DNA of 64,000 nucleotides. It comes from Balaenoptera acutorostrata. Its lineage: Eukaryota > Chordata > Mammalia > Artiodactyla > Balaenopteridae. The stretch spans positions 39,725,641 to 39,789,640 of the forward strand of contig NC_080074.1 of assembly GCF_949987535.1 (NCBI RefSeq), written 5' to 3'. The position numbers and the translations under genes are program-made. The notes beneath the pieces are model-generated. The model had not been told where the DNA came from. It saw only the letters and a program-made list of their open reading frames with translations, and searched no databases. Of this stretch, positions 12,241-24,261 are shown one piece after another (within the stretch, counting starts at the first letter, position 1; every line of letters starts with the position of its first letter).

Positions 12241-13377
12241 TAAAGTGTTTGAGAAAAGAAAAGAATGTAACCTCATGTGACTATAGTATAGGGTTTCTGC
12301 AGGGGGAGTTCAGAAAGGGAACTTAGCCAGATTCAAAGAGGCTTCGATATACACTCCATAGAAAATTTCTGAGCAAGGAAGTGGCAAAATTAACGTAATA
12401 ATTAGGAATATTTAATCTGACACCAGTTAAATGGAATCCATTGGTCTAAGCAGCCCAGAAAATGTGGTGCTGGTATTCATTTGTAACCACCTCCTCATGT
12501 GGAGATTTTTACAGTCAGACCATTCTCAGTGAAGAGCAATATACTGCCACTGGCCAAAATAAAAGGAAAACCAGTGCTTTGACTATGTTTTTCCTGTACA
12601 GTAAAACTAAAAAGCAGAAAAGACTGCTGCAGTGCTGCTTGTCACACAAACTCTGTTTGGCCCTCATATTTTCAATATGAGGTCAAATGATGGAATCTTG
12701 AGTCATCCAGTGGCCTGGTTAATGATCAGGACTTCTATCTAATGACTAATTTTGGCATTTAGGAAAAAAGACTAAAAATATTACTGTGATCATGGGCAGA
12801 ATTTACTTATTAAAAAAAATGAGACTTCAGTCTGGTTTCATAAAATTGTAATGAAACCATGGTAATAAAATACAGTAACTCGAACGGTTAAACCACAGAG
12901 TAAGAAGATTTTAACAACTAATTCTGATGTTAGTTTGGCACTATATAGAGGGTCTAAGTCCCCAACTGACCTATTTTTGCTAATCCTAAATTAATATATT
13001 CAGGCCCTTATCTTTTCTGACTTCGAGATATAACAATTTTCATTCACCAAATAGTTATTGGGCACCTGCTCTATATCAAGCACAATGCTAAGTCCAGGGA
13101 ATTGAGCCAAGAACGAAGTAGATGCAGCACCTGCCATCTCAAGGTTTACATTCCTGCCTAAGTCCACATTGCTGCACACTCCTCCTGGGCTTCCAGTAAA
13201 CCACTCTCCAGAGTTTTCGCCTGCCTCTCTCATCCCTGTCTCCTTTGCTGGCTCCTTTTTTTTTTTTTTTTGCTTTTCTCTTAATATCAGTTCCCCTCAA
13301 CCCTGGGCTTTCTTCTTTCCCAATATTCTCCCAGAATAATCTCACATACTCCCATTCTTCTATTTCATTTATTCTTA

Positions 13378-13409
<32 letters not shown>

Positions 13410-13454
13410 GGATTACTATAAATATGGATTTCATATATGAATTAATATACATGT
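12241..13454. other. no recognised gene; A/T tracts
   Basis: Mostly unassigned sequence. A short antisense L2-3'-end-like segment may lie near 13035-13100 (caccaaatagttattgggca). A pure T run occurs at about 13257-13271 and a TA dinucleotide repeat at 13383-13410. The small frames at 13000-13345 minus are chance. Confidence 0.4.
13383..13410. repeat. (TA)n microsatellite
   Basis: About 14 uninterrupted TA units directly upstream of the MIR at 13455. Confidence 0.9.
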
Positions 13455-13590
13455 GTGTATTACTATGTGCCAAACACTGTTCTAAGCATTTTGCAAATAT
13501 CAACACATGTACTCCTCATAACAACCACTTGAGGTAAATACTATTATTTTATCCATTTTCCAGATGAGGATGCCAACACACAAACTGATT

Positions 13591-14310
13591 AAGAAAGTGG
13601 CAGACAGTCAGGATGTCCATCATTAAAAAGTCTACAAATAACAAATGCCGGAGAGAGTGTGGAGAAAAGGGAACCCTCCTACACCGTTGGTGGGAATGTA
13701 AGTTGGTGCAGCCTCTATGGAATACAGTATGGAGGTTCCTCAGAAAACTAAAAATAGAATTACCATATGATCCAGCAATCACATTCCTGGGCATATATCC
13801 AGACAAAACTATAATTCAAAAGATACATGCACCCCTGTGTTCATAGCAGCAGTATTCACAGTAGCCAAGACATGGAAACAACCTAAATGTCCATCAACAG
13901 ATGAATGGATAAGGAAGATGTGGTACATATATACAATGGAATACTCCTCAGCCATAAAAAAGAATGAAATAATGCCATCTGCAGCAAAATGGATGCAACT
14001 AGAGATTATCATACTAAGTGAAGCCAGAAAGACAAAGACAAATACCATATGATATCACTTATATGTGGAATCTAAAATATGACACAAATGAACTTATCTA
14101 TGAAACAGAAACAAAATCAGGGACATAGAGAATAGACTGGTAGTTGCCAAGGGGGAGGGGGGTGGGAGATGGTAGTAGAGGGAGTTTAGGATTAGCGGAT
14201 GCAAACTGGTATATACAGAAATGGATAAACAATAAGGTCCTTCCGTATAGCACAGGGAACTATATTCAATATCCTGTGATAAACCATAATGGAAAAGAAC
14301 ATGAAAAAGA

Positions 14311-14368
<58 letters not shown>

Positions 14369-14465
14369 AACTGAGTCACTTTGCTGTACAGCAGTAATTA
14401 ACACAACATTGTAATTCAACTATACTTCAATAAAAAATAAATTAAAAAAAAAAGAAAGTGGCAGA
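13591..14465 (+). mobile_element. 5'-truncated L1 with 14-bp target-site duplication
   Basis: Body 13605-14451, flanked by aagaaagtggcaga at 13591-13604 and 14452-14465 without mismatch. It contains the C-terminal end of ORF2 (a frame from 13613 covers the cysteine-rich tail up to an IKKNEI-like block), the 3' UTR, a long TA tract and a short A-rich end. ORF2 is too short to encode a working enzyme. Confidence 0.93.
14315..14364. repeat. (TA)25 microsatellite in the L1 3' UTR
   Basis: An uninterrupted run of about 25 TA units inside the L1 3' UTR. It produces artefactual (YI)n frames on both strands. Likely polymorphic. Confidence 0.9.
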
Positions 14466-14493
14466 ACTAGAATTTAAAACAAGGAAGCCTATT

Positions 14494-14727
14494 CAGCGGT
14501 CCCCAACCTTTCTGGCACCAGGGACCGGCTTCATGGAAGACAATTTTTCCATGGACCTGGGGTGGGTGGGGAAGGATGGTTCAGGCGTTCAGGCGTTACT
14601 GCTAGAGATGGCGAGCAGCAGATGAAGCTTCCCTCGCTTGCCCGCCGCTTACCTCCTGCTATGCGGCCAGGTTCCTAACAGGCCATGGACTGGTACCGGT
14701 CCGCGGCCCAGGGGTTGGGGACCCCTG
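14494..14727. mobile_element. non-autonomous DNA transposon with ~15-bp terminal inverted repeats
   Basis: Starts cagcggtccccaacc and ends ggttggggacccctg, so the ends are inverted repeats with one mismatch. The 234-bp GC-rich interior has no open frame. The ends resemble hAT-superfamily Zaphod/Tip100-type elements of mammals; that family name is from memory. The flanking 8-bp duplication expected for hAT is not clear, which suggests age. Confidence 0.75.
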
Positions 14728-14999
14728 CCTTAAACCACTATGCTATGCACAGTCCGATGACTTCAACCTATGTGTGGACGCCTCCATTATATAGATCATT
14801 AAATCTGACTTTCTATATTCAGACTCATATTTTCTAAAGGCTACCATAAATCTGTACCTGAGCTATCCACAGACAACTTAGAATCAGTGTGCTCCATTTC
14901 TCAAATCGCTTTTCTTTCATGCTCTACATTCTGTGTTCAAGTCCCCTTCAATTTCCTCTTGTAACAGCTCTTAACAGGTCTCCCTACCTCAGCAGTTCT

Positions 15000-15820
15000 C
15001 ACAGATGATCCAAGATCATTTGAGAGGTTTGGAGACCTTTTCCAGGGATCCACAAGGTCAAAATTATCTTCATAATACTACTAAGATGTTATGTGCCATT
15101 TTCACTGTGTTGACATTTGCACTAATGTTGCAAAAAACAATGGTGTACAACTGCTGGCAACTTAGCATGAATAAGTCAGTGGCAGCAAACTACACTAGAA
15201 TATTATTGCATTTTTCACCACCATTATTTAAGAATATCTTTGATGAAGCAGTAAAAATTACTGATTTTTCAAAATCTTAACTCTTGGGTACGCACCTTTT
15301 AAATATTCTGTGGGATGAATTTAAAAGTACACATAAGGTACTTCTGACATATTGATACAATGCTTGTCTCAAAGAAAAGCAATTATGTGAATGTTTGAGT
15401 TTCAAGTTGAATTTTTAAAACATGTTTTTCATGAATATTAGAAAAGCATAAAATTCATCTTAATTAGGATATTAGGAAAATCCAAATTTTGTTAAACTTA
15501 TATCTGATTCTTTGAGCCTCATTGTTTCCCAATATTTAAAGATTTTTCTGTTGTGGTCAATAATGATATTAACAAATGTAATCTTTTATATTCTTTATGG
15601 AAATGTGTCAATATTTGGGAGATTGACGTAACCTAGGAAACCAATATTTTTCAAAAGGTCAATATGTCACAAAATCATACATGGGTAAAAGATTCGTTCA
15701 AGATGCAAGATAACTGTAATGCAACATAGTAACAAATATTGTTTCAGATTCTACATTGCAAATAAGCTCTATGAAACTACTGTTTATTGAGTTCTGAGTT
15801 GTTATCAAAGAATATCAGGC
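15000..15820 (+). pseudogene. decayed hAT-superfamily transposase fragment
   Basis: The frame from 15005 and its neighbours reads like a hAT transposase of the kind domesticated in ZBED/FAM200/GTF2IRD2 proteins. Visible stretches are a DHLRGLETFSRDPQG-like start, FDEAVKITDFSKS near 15240, and after a stop, pieces resembling LLNILWDE and STHKVLL. Further fragments follow around 15600-15800. Multiple stops and frameshifts break it and no zinc-finger part is visible. Family identity is recalled, not searched. The inverted-repeat element 270 bp upstream might be related. No function is expected. Confidence 0.6.
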
Positions 15821-16324
15821 ATCCTAAGCTTGGAGTTCCTCGGCTATGACACAAGCCCACTGCATGAAGAGCACCCACCTGGGCTCCTCTGCATTCCCCA
15901 CCCCCACCTCGCTCCGGGGATTTAGGGAGTAAGAATAATGGATGCAAACATGAGACTCACACTGCTTGCTGTGCTATGAGTAATAACCCAGGAATTTCAA
16001 GTCTTCTGCCAGCATCCACGAAACTGTGGCAGGCTCATTTGTTAGCTTCTAAGTGAGGTAAAATCTCAGACTATTCACAGCTCTTGACGAACAATGAGTG
16101 AGGAGAAAATCTTAAAGTAGGTGAAGTGATGGTGTGAGGCATGCCTAGGGAATAGATTAAAATGATTAGGATAGAGATAGTCTAAGGAGGACCACTATTA
16201 CAGGTATAGGCAGCAACTGAGTGTTTACCATGAGTAAAACATGACAGAAGTGTTACTTTAATAAAATTAATCTGACTATGGTATGCCAATGGCCAATGCA
16301 GAGCTGGAACTAGACCCAAACAGT
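15821..16324. other. no recognised gene
   Basis: Includes a GC-richer piece at about 15830-15930 (acccacctgggctcctctgc) that looks like an old repeat but that I cannot assign. There are no long frames. Confidence 0.35.
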
Positions 16325-16820
16325 AACAGCCACAGTAATTAACATTTACTGAATGCTTAATTGTGAAGAAGGCATTACAATATGAATTCTATTTAATTCC
16401 CTTTACAACTGAATAAGGTCATTACAATAAATATTAACACTTACATAGTGCTCACTAAGTGAACAGCTTTAAATACATAAACTAACTCAACATGCATAAC
16501 AACCTTATAAGATGATACTACTATTACTACCACTTTACAAATAAGGAACCAAGACATCCAAAGATTAAGTAACTTGCCCAAGGTCATGACAAACCACACA
16601 CAAGTAAATGGTGGAGGTAGGATTTGACCCTAGGAAGTCTTTCTCCCAGAAACTATGCTCTTAACCATTATTCTATACTTCCTCTTTGGTAAGGCATATA
16701 CAATCATTATACCCATTTTACAGCTATGTAAAGAAGTATAGCAAAATTGTCACCTACCCAAAGCAATAAAGCTAGTAAGAGGTGAAACCAGGAGTACTCT
16801 GCTAATTACAAAAAGACGGA
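16325..16820 (+). repeat. two MIR SINEs, apparently one inside the other
   Basis: One complete MIR core runs about 16428-16702 (taagtaacttgcccaaggtc near 16566; gctcttaaccattattctat near 16658). MIR-like sequence also lies before it (16325-16420) and after it (16703-16820, acccattttacagctatgta). The outer pieces fit as one older MIR split by the inner copy; tcattaca at 16419 and tcattata at 16703 may be the remains of the duplication. Confidence 0.6.
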
Positions 16821-16889
16821 GACTATGTTGTCAGTTATATAAATTTCAATTTGCAGACTTATTTTGGTTCTTTTCAACTAACCCTTTTT

Positions 16890-17265
16890 TTTTTTTTTTT
16901 GGTTTGGTGCATTTATGTATTGTAATACGATTACTACTGTAGTGTTAGCTAACGCCTTTATCATGTCACGTAATTATCATTTCTTTTTTGTATTAAGAAG
17001 TTAAAATCTAGTCTCTTAGCAACTTTGAAGTTTATAATACAGTATTGATGACTATAATCGCTATGTTGCGCACTAGATCTCCAGAACTTATTTATCCACT
17101 AGTTCCAAGTTTATACCCTTGAACAACATCTCCCCATTTCCCCAACCCCTAGCCCCTGCTAAACTCCATTCTACTCTCTGTCTTTACAAATTCAGTTTTT
17201 TTAGAGTCCAAATATAAGTGACTCTGGGATAGTACTTAAAACATTCCAGGTTTTTTTAATGTTTA
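16890..17265 (-). repeat. old L1 3' UTR, antisense
   Basis: After a T-run near 16887-16901, the sequence follows the antisense 3' UTR of an old L1: gcactagatctccagaactt near 17070, acaacatctccccatttccc near 17124, and attctactctctgtctttac near 17169. Confidence 0.7.
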
Positions 17266-17299
17266 TATTACACTCTTACCAGAGGCAGTTTTTAAACTT

Positions 17300-17535
17300 A
17301 AAATAGTATCTATTATTTTTTAAGCACTTGGTTTGGTGTTTTTATACATGTTCGCTAATTCAACAAAGTTAGCGTTTACACACACACACAGTTAAGATGA
17401 TTGAAGAAGCTGAGGTCTAGAGAGATTAAGCAGTGTACCCAAGCTCATGACCCTTATATGTTGTGTAGCCAGAGTTCCCATCCAGGTCTGTCTGACGTCC
17501 AAGCCTACCTTAAGGCACTATTTGGCTAAAAAAAA
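17300..17535 (+). repeat. MIR SINE, diverged
   Basis: The MIR 3' half is visible: agctgaggtctagagagatt near 17409, a 'cccaagctcatgaccc' segment near 17438, and agagttcccatccaggtctg near 17471. The 5' half is eroded, with a short CA tract at about 17377. Confidence 0.65.
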
Positions 17536-18939
17536 AATACCACATCCTAACTGGATCCCTAGCTATTACACAGTTAATGTTTCCTTTGCAAGACATTAGG
17601 GTACATTCAGTCCAAGCAGAAATGTTCACCTCCTAACATTGTGACACTTTCCCCTCCACACATCCAGCATGGAATTTCCAAACATTCATAATCACCTTCA
17701 TGTTAAGCTACTTGTTTAGAGAAGTCCTCATCTTGAACACTTTGGGCTGTCAAGAACTAGGACAAATTTGTGTTCTCATGGTCCAGAGATAATTTTCTAA
17801 AGTTATCTTCAGGAACAAAATCATCACAAAGATGCTGGACGGTAATGAGAAAAACTCTTTTTTGAAATTTTATTTTCTCTACCAAAGAGATTTTCCTCAT
17901 ATATTCTAAAAACCTCATTTGGGTCAGAAATCAAACAAAGCCAGCTTCAGGGAAAAAAAACCTACTAACTGTTAGACACATCACTTATGTGTCAACACCT
18001 CTCCTTCTGGAAGCCATGCCAGTACAGTCGCCAAGAAAGGCAAAAGAAAAAAAATCTCAACTGAGCCACGTGAGTCCGGCAGGGATGACTAAAGAGAATG
18101 GCCAAATGGTGTTAGTAAGCAGGATAACTGTGGGTAAGAAGGGAGCCATGAGGCCTAACACAAAACTCTGTTTGTATTTCACAACGATAACTAAGGAATC
18201 ATGTGAGATAAAATACAATGGTTACCGAAAGCAAAGACATTTCTTTCTCTTTTTTTAATTATAGGATAAATTGAGTAAATATTGTCTGAATTCAATAAGA
18301 TTATTTCACAGAAAAAAACAATTCCCTAAATTTTCCTCTGGGACTAAAAGGACCCAAGGAGTTTGGACAATGCATTTTTGGGTAATTGTGTTTTTCCCCC
18401 TTCTTTTGTTTTCTAAAAGAAGTTGGAATGTACCAGCTGATGTCACTGACATATCTTGACACTGCTGAGAGAGAGGAGGTAGAAACAAAAGACAGGGAAA
18501 TAAATTTAAATTGACATTCTCTTGACTTCACCAGCTGACTGAAAAAGTATTCTTCCTAAGAAACTGGAGACAATTCACAGCCTAACGGTAACAGAAGGAA
18601 AGCCCTGTGATAGCTTGAAGAAATGTACAAATAGCAATATACGCGTGATGGTTTTGATATTGAATGCTTATATACTCTTGTTTATCTGAATATTCAAGTC
18701 CATAAAATAACATGTTGTTACATACATACATACATACATACTCTAATAACTTTAACAATAACTTTATGTTTTTTGGAAGGAGGGAACTTATTTGTTTTAT
18801 GTGTGGGTTTGGGTTTGAGATGTATGTGTGTATTTATAAAATATTCTTTAGGAGAAAAATTTTATGTATCCATGCAACTAGATAAGCTAATTCCAAAGTG
18901 TATATATAAAATAAACATAAAAGTGCAGTTAGAATAATT
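17536..18939. other. no recognised gene; small TACA repeat
   Basis: Unassigned AT-rich sequence. Open frames at 17989-18258 (plus) and 18271-18459 (plus) have no visible domain and no supporting signals. A short (TACA)n tract occurs at 18719-18742. Confidence 0.4.
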
Positions 18940-19935
18940 CTGCAAAAAAGATATAAAGTGGAGGAAATAGCCTTGTTAGATACTTAAAACATACTGTAAA
19001 GCTATGATAATTAAAACAATCTTTACTGCACACAGCTAAACAGATCAACGGAACACTACAAAAAGCCCAGAATTAGAGTCAAATACATACCAGAATTTAG
19101 TGTATAATTAAAGTGACATCACAAATTTTGGGAAAGATGGGTTAACAAATGGTATTGGAAAACTAGGTAGTCATCTGGAAAACAAGTTTATCTGTAGCAC
19201 CTTTACACAAAATAAACTTCAGATGGATAAATTATAAAAACGTAAAAAGTAACTGTAAAAGTTGCGGAAGAAACCATTTTGGGTTTTTTTAAAATATAAA
19301 CTTAGAGTTTGGGAGACTTCCTAAGTCTGATTTAAAACCTAAACACATAATACAAATAAACACAACTATAAGTAAAATTTTCTGCATAGCAAAAACTATC
19401 ATGAGCACAGTGAAAAGACAAATGACAGACCTGGAAAATACATTTCAACAAGTATCACAAAGGGCTGTATTAAGGGCTCACAAGTCAAATAGCAAAGCCA
19501 TCCACCCCACAGGAAAAGAAAAATAGGAAAAGAGTACAAATGGACAGTTTATAAAAAGGAAATAAAAATGAGAGAAATGCAAATAAACTTCACACTTAAA
19601 TGTCATTTTTCACCTATCAAATGGGCAAAGCTCTAAAGTTGTATGCATACTCTGTTGGCAAGTATATTGGGAACAGGCACTCTCATGCATGTTGATAGGA
19701 ATAGGTATTGGTAAATTCTCTTTGGAGGGAATTACAGCAATGTCTATCAAAGCTACAAGTATGCATACTCTCTAGCCCAGCAAAGATTATCCTACAGATT
19801 TACTCACACATAGGTGTGAAATATGAAGGCATAAGATTATACATTGCAGCTTTTTTAACATAGCAAACTATTGGAAACAGCTTAATATCCTGAAATAGGG
19901 GCTGGCAAAATCAACGTTGGTACATCTATTTCATT
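18940..19935 (+). repeat. very old L1 ORF2 C-terminal part, sense
   Basis: Degraded L1 text in the sense direction: ctatgataattaaaacaatc near 19001, a 'catcacaaattttgggaaag' block near 19116, gagaaatgcaaataaacttc near 19572, and tagcaaactattggaaacag near 19861. No usable frame remains. Confidence 0.65.
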
Positions 19936-20250
19936 GTGCTTGCTTCATGCAACTCCAAACAACAACAAAAAAAGGCAAAACATAAGCACAGCATATTTAT
20001 GATGACCCAAAATCCCGATTTCCAGGGCAGTCTGTGTTTATGCTTTTTGTCCTGGCATTCCATCCAATTAGCACCGCCTTTTACTCTCCAAAGTGTCCCT
20101 CTCTATAATGATAAATAATTTGGCCATCCTAAGTGTACTTCTGGGGAAAGAAGTGGGGTGAGTTGTGGATCAGAGTATGAGGTTGGATGAAGGGAAAAAG
20201 ATGGAAAAGACAATTTGATGTTTCCCAGGCAACCTGGTACTACTCAATTC
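19936..20250. other. no recognised feature
   Basis: Unassigned sequence with a 60-aa chance frame at 19936-20118. Confidence 0.35.
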
Positions 20251-20254
20251 TTCT

Positions 20255-20515
20255 CCTCTTAATGCTATCGAGACCATAAGTCTCTGGAGCCAGAGAGCCT
20301 GAGTTCAAATCCTGGCTTCACTACTGACAAGCTATATGATGTTGGTAAATTTCTTAATCTCTCTCTCTGCCTCAGTTTCCTCATCTGTAAAATAGGGGTA
20401 ACTAGTAGACATCTCATAAGATTATTGCAAGGATTAGATAAGCTAACATATATATAGCACTTAACATAGTGTCTGACACCTACAAAGCACTACAGATGTG
20501 TTACTCTTACTGTGA
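20255..20515 (-). repeat. MIR SINE, antisense
   Basis: Antisense MIR order is clear: ctgagttcaaatcctggctt near 20301, gcctcagtttcctcatctgt near 20370, and agtgtctgacacctacaaag near 20468. Confidence 0.85.
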
Positions 20516-20589
20516 TTCATAGTTTGACATAGTCAACACATAAAAGATTTAATGGCTAAAAGAAATCTAAGATCTAAATGTAAACTAGA

Positions 20590-20685
20590 TTCACTTGTTC
20601 AACAATTTTTCATTGAGCACTTATATTTAAGGCTTTGAGCTAAGCTCTAGGGAAATAAAATTGTATAAAACACAGTAGGAAACTA
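20590..20685 (-). repeat. L2 3' end, antisense
   Basis: Short antisense L2 terminus: cttgttcaacaatttttcat followed by a 'gagcacttatatttaaggc' segment and ctctagggaaataaaattgt. Confidence 0.6.
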
Positions 20686-20934
20686 AGATGAGCTGGTATA
20701 TAGCCCACATGCATAAGAAGACACTCTTTGCTTTATTATAAGATTTACTGAGTACAGCTTTAACTCAATTAAATTCAGCAAAAACAAATGGTCTAGTTTC
20801 CAGTAATTTGTTAATCTCTTGACTATCTGGCAATCTTAATAAAACTTCAAAATAGAATACCAACCTATTAATATAGACCAATTAGCTAATACCGAACAAT
20901 AAATGAGGACTTAAATGTACTCTCATGGTCATGA

Positions 20935-21160
20935 ACTAGACCTTTGGAACCAAGACATGCTTAGGTTTGAAACTGGTTCTGCCACCTTTTGTGTGTGACC
21001 TTGGGCAAGATACCTAAACTTTCTATCCATTCATTCTACATATTTAAAATGAGTAACTCTAGCTACGTACTTCAAGTATAGCTATGAGGATTAAATGTAG
21101 GGCATTTACCCAGTGTTCAGCACATAATAAATGCTTAATAAATATTTGCTAGCATCATTA
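20935..21160 (-). repeat. MIR SINE, antisense
   Basis: Contains ttaggtttgaaactggttct near 20961, gtgtgaccttgggcaagata near 20993 and cagcacataataaatgctta near 21118, all in antisense MIR order. Confidence 0.8.
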
Positions 21161-23300
21161 TTTTCATTTATCCAAATTTAAATAAACAGCAGTTATCTTT
21201 CTACCCATATTACATCTTCTCCACCTGATTTATCTCCATTTCTCTCTAAGCAAATGAGACAAAAGATAATTTGTTCTTGTTAGATATTGAATATTTTTAA
21301 AATATATTTTCAAAAAACAATAACTTGCTGATATCTCTCATAGCAGGAGTATAAACTAACTCTCCTCCAGGGAGTCACATAGGCATCTCTTTGTTTAGGT
21401 TATTTCTAGATCTCTTATTTAGGCAAGGCCCTCATCTAGAAGTCATAACGTCTTATATAATCCTGCTCTGATAACACAGCATGAGTGATAGAGCTATAAA
21501 GACTCTCTCCTCCTGCATGAACCATGTATCTGTAGGATGTGGATTCAGTTAGTGGAAATTCACTTGTAAAAGACAACTGTGAACTATTACTTCTTTCTTC
21601 AACACACATCTTTGGCACCAAAACTTTTCAGCTGTACACCATCTCCCTTCCAATTAACTTCTAAGCCAAAAGAAAAGTTTTCCTAAGTAATCCATGTTTG
21701 TAGATATTTGATTTGTCATTTTAGAGTACTAATATTGAAAGCAATTTAAAATTATTTGAAAAGAAAAGTTGATAAATTACTGATATAATTACTAAATTGC
21801 ATCTTAGGAATTTTAATGTCATGTGTTCTAATGGGGGAAAAAAGTGTGTTTGAGAACTAAAAAGATTAACCAAGAACTGAACTCAGAGGCAGGTATTTTT
21901 AGGAATCTTTGGTAGTGTTTTAACGTCAGTTAGCTTAAGAAACAAAGTAAAATGTTTGTTTCTCATGGTTGCTAGTCTGCATGTTGGGTTTGATTTGGTT
22001 GCCAGTCAGTTTAAAAAACAGTGCCATGATTATAATAAAATAAACAGCATCACATTTTTCTCAATTTAATATTAAAATACTTAAGAACAGTTGGTTTTAG
22101 AAGCCTTTATTAATTAACAGATTTTTTTTTCATTGTTTTCCATACCCTTATCTTAGAATCCTGGAACCATATACTGTACTCTTAAAAGAATAACTCATGT
22201 TCCAACTGTGCGTTAGGCTGTATTTCTATTTTAAATTAGAAATCCACATAAAATTCAAGTTACTGAACTTTGTAACCTTCTGTCTGAGTTTCTACACATT
22301 TTAATCATCATATCCCTGAATCATCAAATATTCTCTTTTTAAGAAGGCAAGGGAGCAGCACGTACCTTAGAGAGATTTTCACTCAAAATAGTTGAAATGC
22401 TGCTGCTGAAGAAGGATAAACTTCAGACATTTAAAAACAAACAAACAAACAACAAAACCCACTTCCACAAAAACTTAATACTCCAACCGAGCTGGAAATA
22501 AATATTTGTCCCTATTAATGTGTTTCCATGAGTTTTTAACATAGATAATATTTTTTGTTTTCTTCTAACTATAATAAAATTTTAAATTATTTTTTTAAAG
22601 TCAGACACGACAAAGGAGTACAAAATGAAAAGTAAATCCCTCTTCCTACCCTCTCCGCAAGTTCAATTCTATTCCCCAGGAATAATCACTGCTCACTTTC
22701 TTCTGAATATATGTTTTTAAATTCTGCTTGGAAACTGGCATTTTAGATTTTGACACCCAATTCATCTATTGTTAGAGCTTCAACACAATGTTACCGCCTA
22801 ACCAAAGTTTTTTTAAAAAACAGCAATTTTTTTCCAGCAAAAAACTATATCCCTGGACCTAAACCTTTCTCTTCTGACTCTTCTCTCATAGTACCTCATT
22901 CTTCCATTTCTTAACAATATGCACACTCAGTCCAAGGACTCAATTAACTAAACATATTGGATGGGAATTTCTGGGTGTACGTTTTTAAAAGGTTAACGTT
23001 CCTAAAGCAGTTTCCCAGCTTAACGTAATCTAAGTTTAAAGTACCAAACAATTTCTCCCTGCTTCCCTTCTGTCTCCTCCTCCCATCCCCCTTTCTTACT
23101 CCTTCTCCTTCTCCCCCTCCCCCCATCATTTCTTTATTTCTATTAACTTTCTTTTGTTTTTATTATTTATTCTCATTTATACTTCACATAAAAGGCTGGA
23201 GGGCTAGCATGGTCTAAGCCCCTTAGAGGTACAGGAAACCCACTCTAGGTACATGTATAAGCCAAAGCTGCACTAAGAAATTATTATTATGAGCTCTTGT
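21161..23300. other. about 2.1 kb with no recognised gene
   Basis: AT-rich sequence with a small AAAC repeat at 22435-22460. A pyrimidine-rich stretch at 23055-23125 produces a chance minus-strand frame. No domain or family resemblance was seen. Confidence 0.4.
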
Positions 23301-23307
23301 CCCTCTC

Positions 23308-23378
<71 letters not shown>
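23301..23378. repeat. compound (CT)n(CA)n microsatellite, copy 1
   Basis: A CT run with a single interruption to about 23345 passes directly into about 16 CA units. It yields artefactual frames on both strands. Confidence 0.93.
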
Positions 23379-23379
<1 letters not shown>

Positions 23380-23560
23380 CCTCAGAAGCCTTTTCCTTTA
23401 GGTACTGTCCTCCTCCACGTTCCAGTTTTCTGGATAGTCTAAACAATTTCCATCCTCCAGCCCTAGGACAACCTACTGTTCTTAGACCCATTTTTGGTAT
23501 CGGCAAGACTAGTTTCCTTCCCGTTTAGGCCTGGTTTCTATAATGGGAATTCTGTATTCT

Positions 23561-23564
<4 letters not shown>

Positions 23565-23633
<69 letters not shown>
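23565..23633. repeat. compound (CT)n(CA)n microsatellite, copy 2
   Basis: The same CT-then-CA structure and orientation as copy 1, about 190 bp further on: about 14 CT units and about 20 CA units. Confidence 0.93.
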
Positions 23634-23635
<2 letters not shown>

Positions 23636-24211
23636 CATTTGGAACCTCTGCCATAAGTTGTTTTTCCAAATGGTTTCTCAGCAACCACACTCTGAATTAA
23701 AATTGTCCTAGGTATTCAGCTTACTGTTTATCATCAACACACTTTAGGGTGCTTGCCCAGCTCATGCCCTCTTCTGAGAGCTGCCTCATCCGTCTACAGT
23801 CCCAGCTGTTTATATCACATGACCTCATTCCTCCGTGGCCAAGAGCTGATTGGATAAGGGTGGACATCTGACACTCGTACTGGTCCCATGAGACCCTCTC
23901 ACTTGAGAACTTGAACTAAGAATGCACAAACTGAGAGTCAGCTAGAGCTAAAAAGATACTGTAGTATCAGGAACAAGGGTGGCCATTTGGGTGTAATTAT
24001 GCTGATGAGGAAGCAGAAAGAACCACATTTCAGAGAGAAGAAAGCAAAATAACAGATTCAGAAACAGGCAGAGGCATGAGGCCATGTGACAAGAGAAAGA
24101 AAAACAAGACAAAGAATATAAGAGAGAACAAATCTTTCTTAATTACTGATATCTTTCCATTTCTTCAAGAAGCAACAGATCTATTCTCTGACCCTGGATC
24201 CTTTAAGATAA
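23634..24211. other. no recognised gene
   Basis: Unassigned. A piece around 23840-23890 (agctgattggataagggtgg) has the flavour of an old repeat. Confidence 0.35.
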
Positions 24212-24216
24212 CCCAG

Positions 24217-24261
<45 letters not shown>

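Larger units (their letters stand above)
13455..14760 (+). repeat. MIR SINE split by two later insertions
   Basis: MIR pieces lie at 13455-13604 (gtgccaaacactgttctaag), 14466-14493 and 14728-14760 (cttaaaccactatgctatgc). Joined in order, they follow the MIR consensus. The first gap is an L1 with a TSD and the second is a 234-bp inverted-repeat DNA transposon. The MIR is therefore the oldest layer at this spot. Confidence 0.75.

Noticed and set aside
14144..14419. Frames rich in (YI)n on both strands
   Set aside because: Artefact of the TA microsatellite inside the L1 3' UTR.
23273..23700. Frames with (SL)n(TH)n or (VC)n(RE)n stretches
   Set aside because: Artefact of the compound CT/CA microsatellites.
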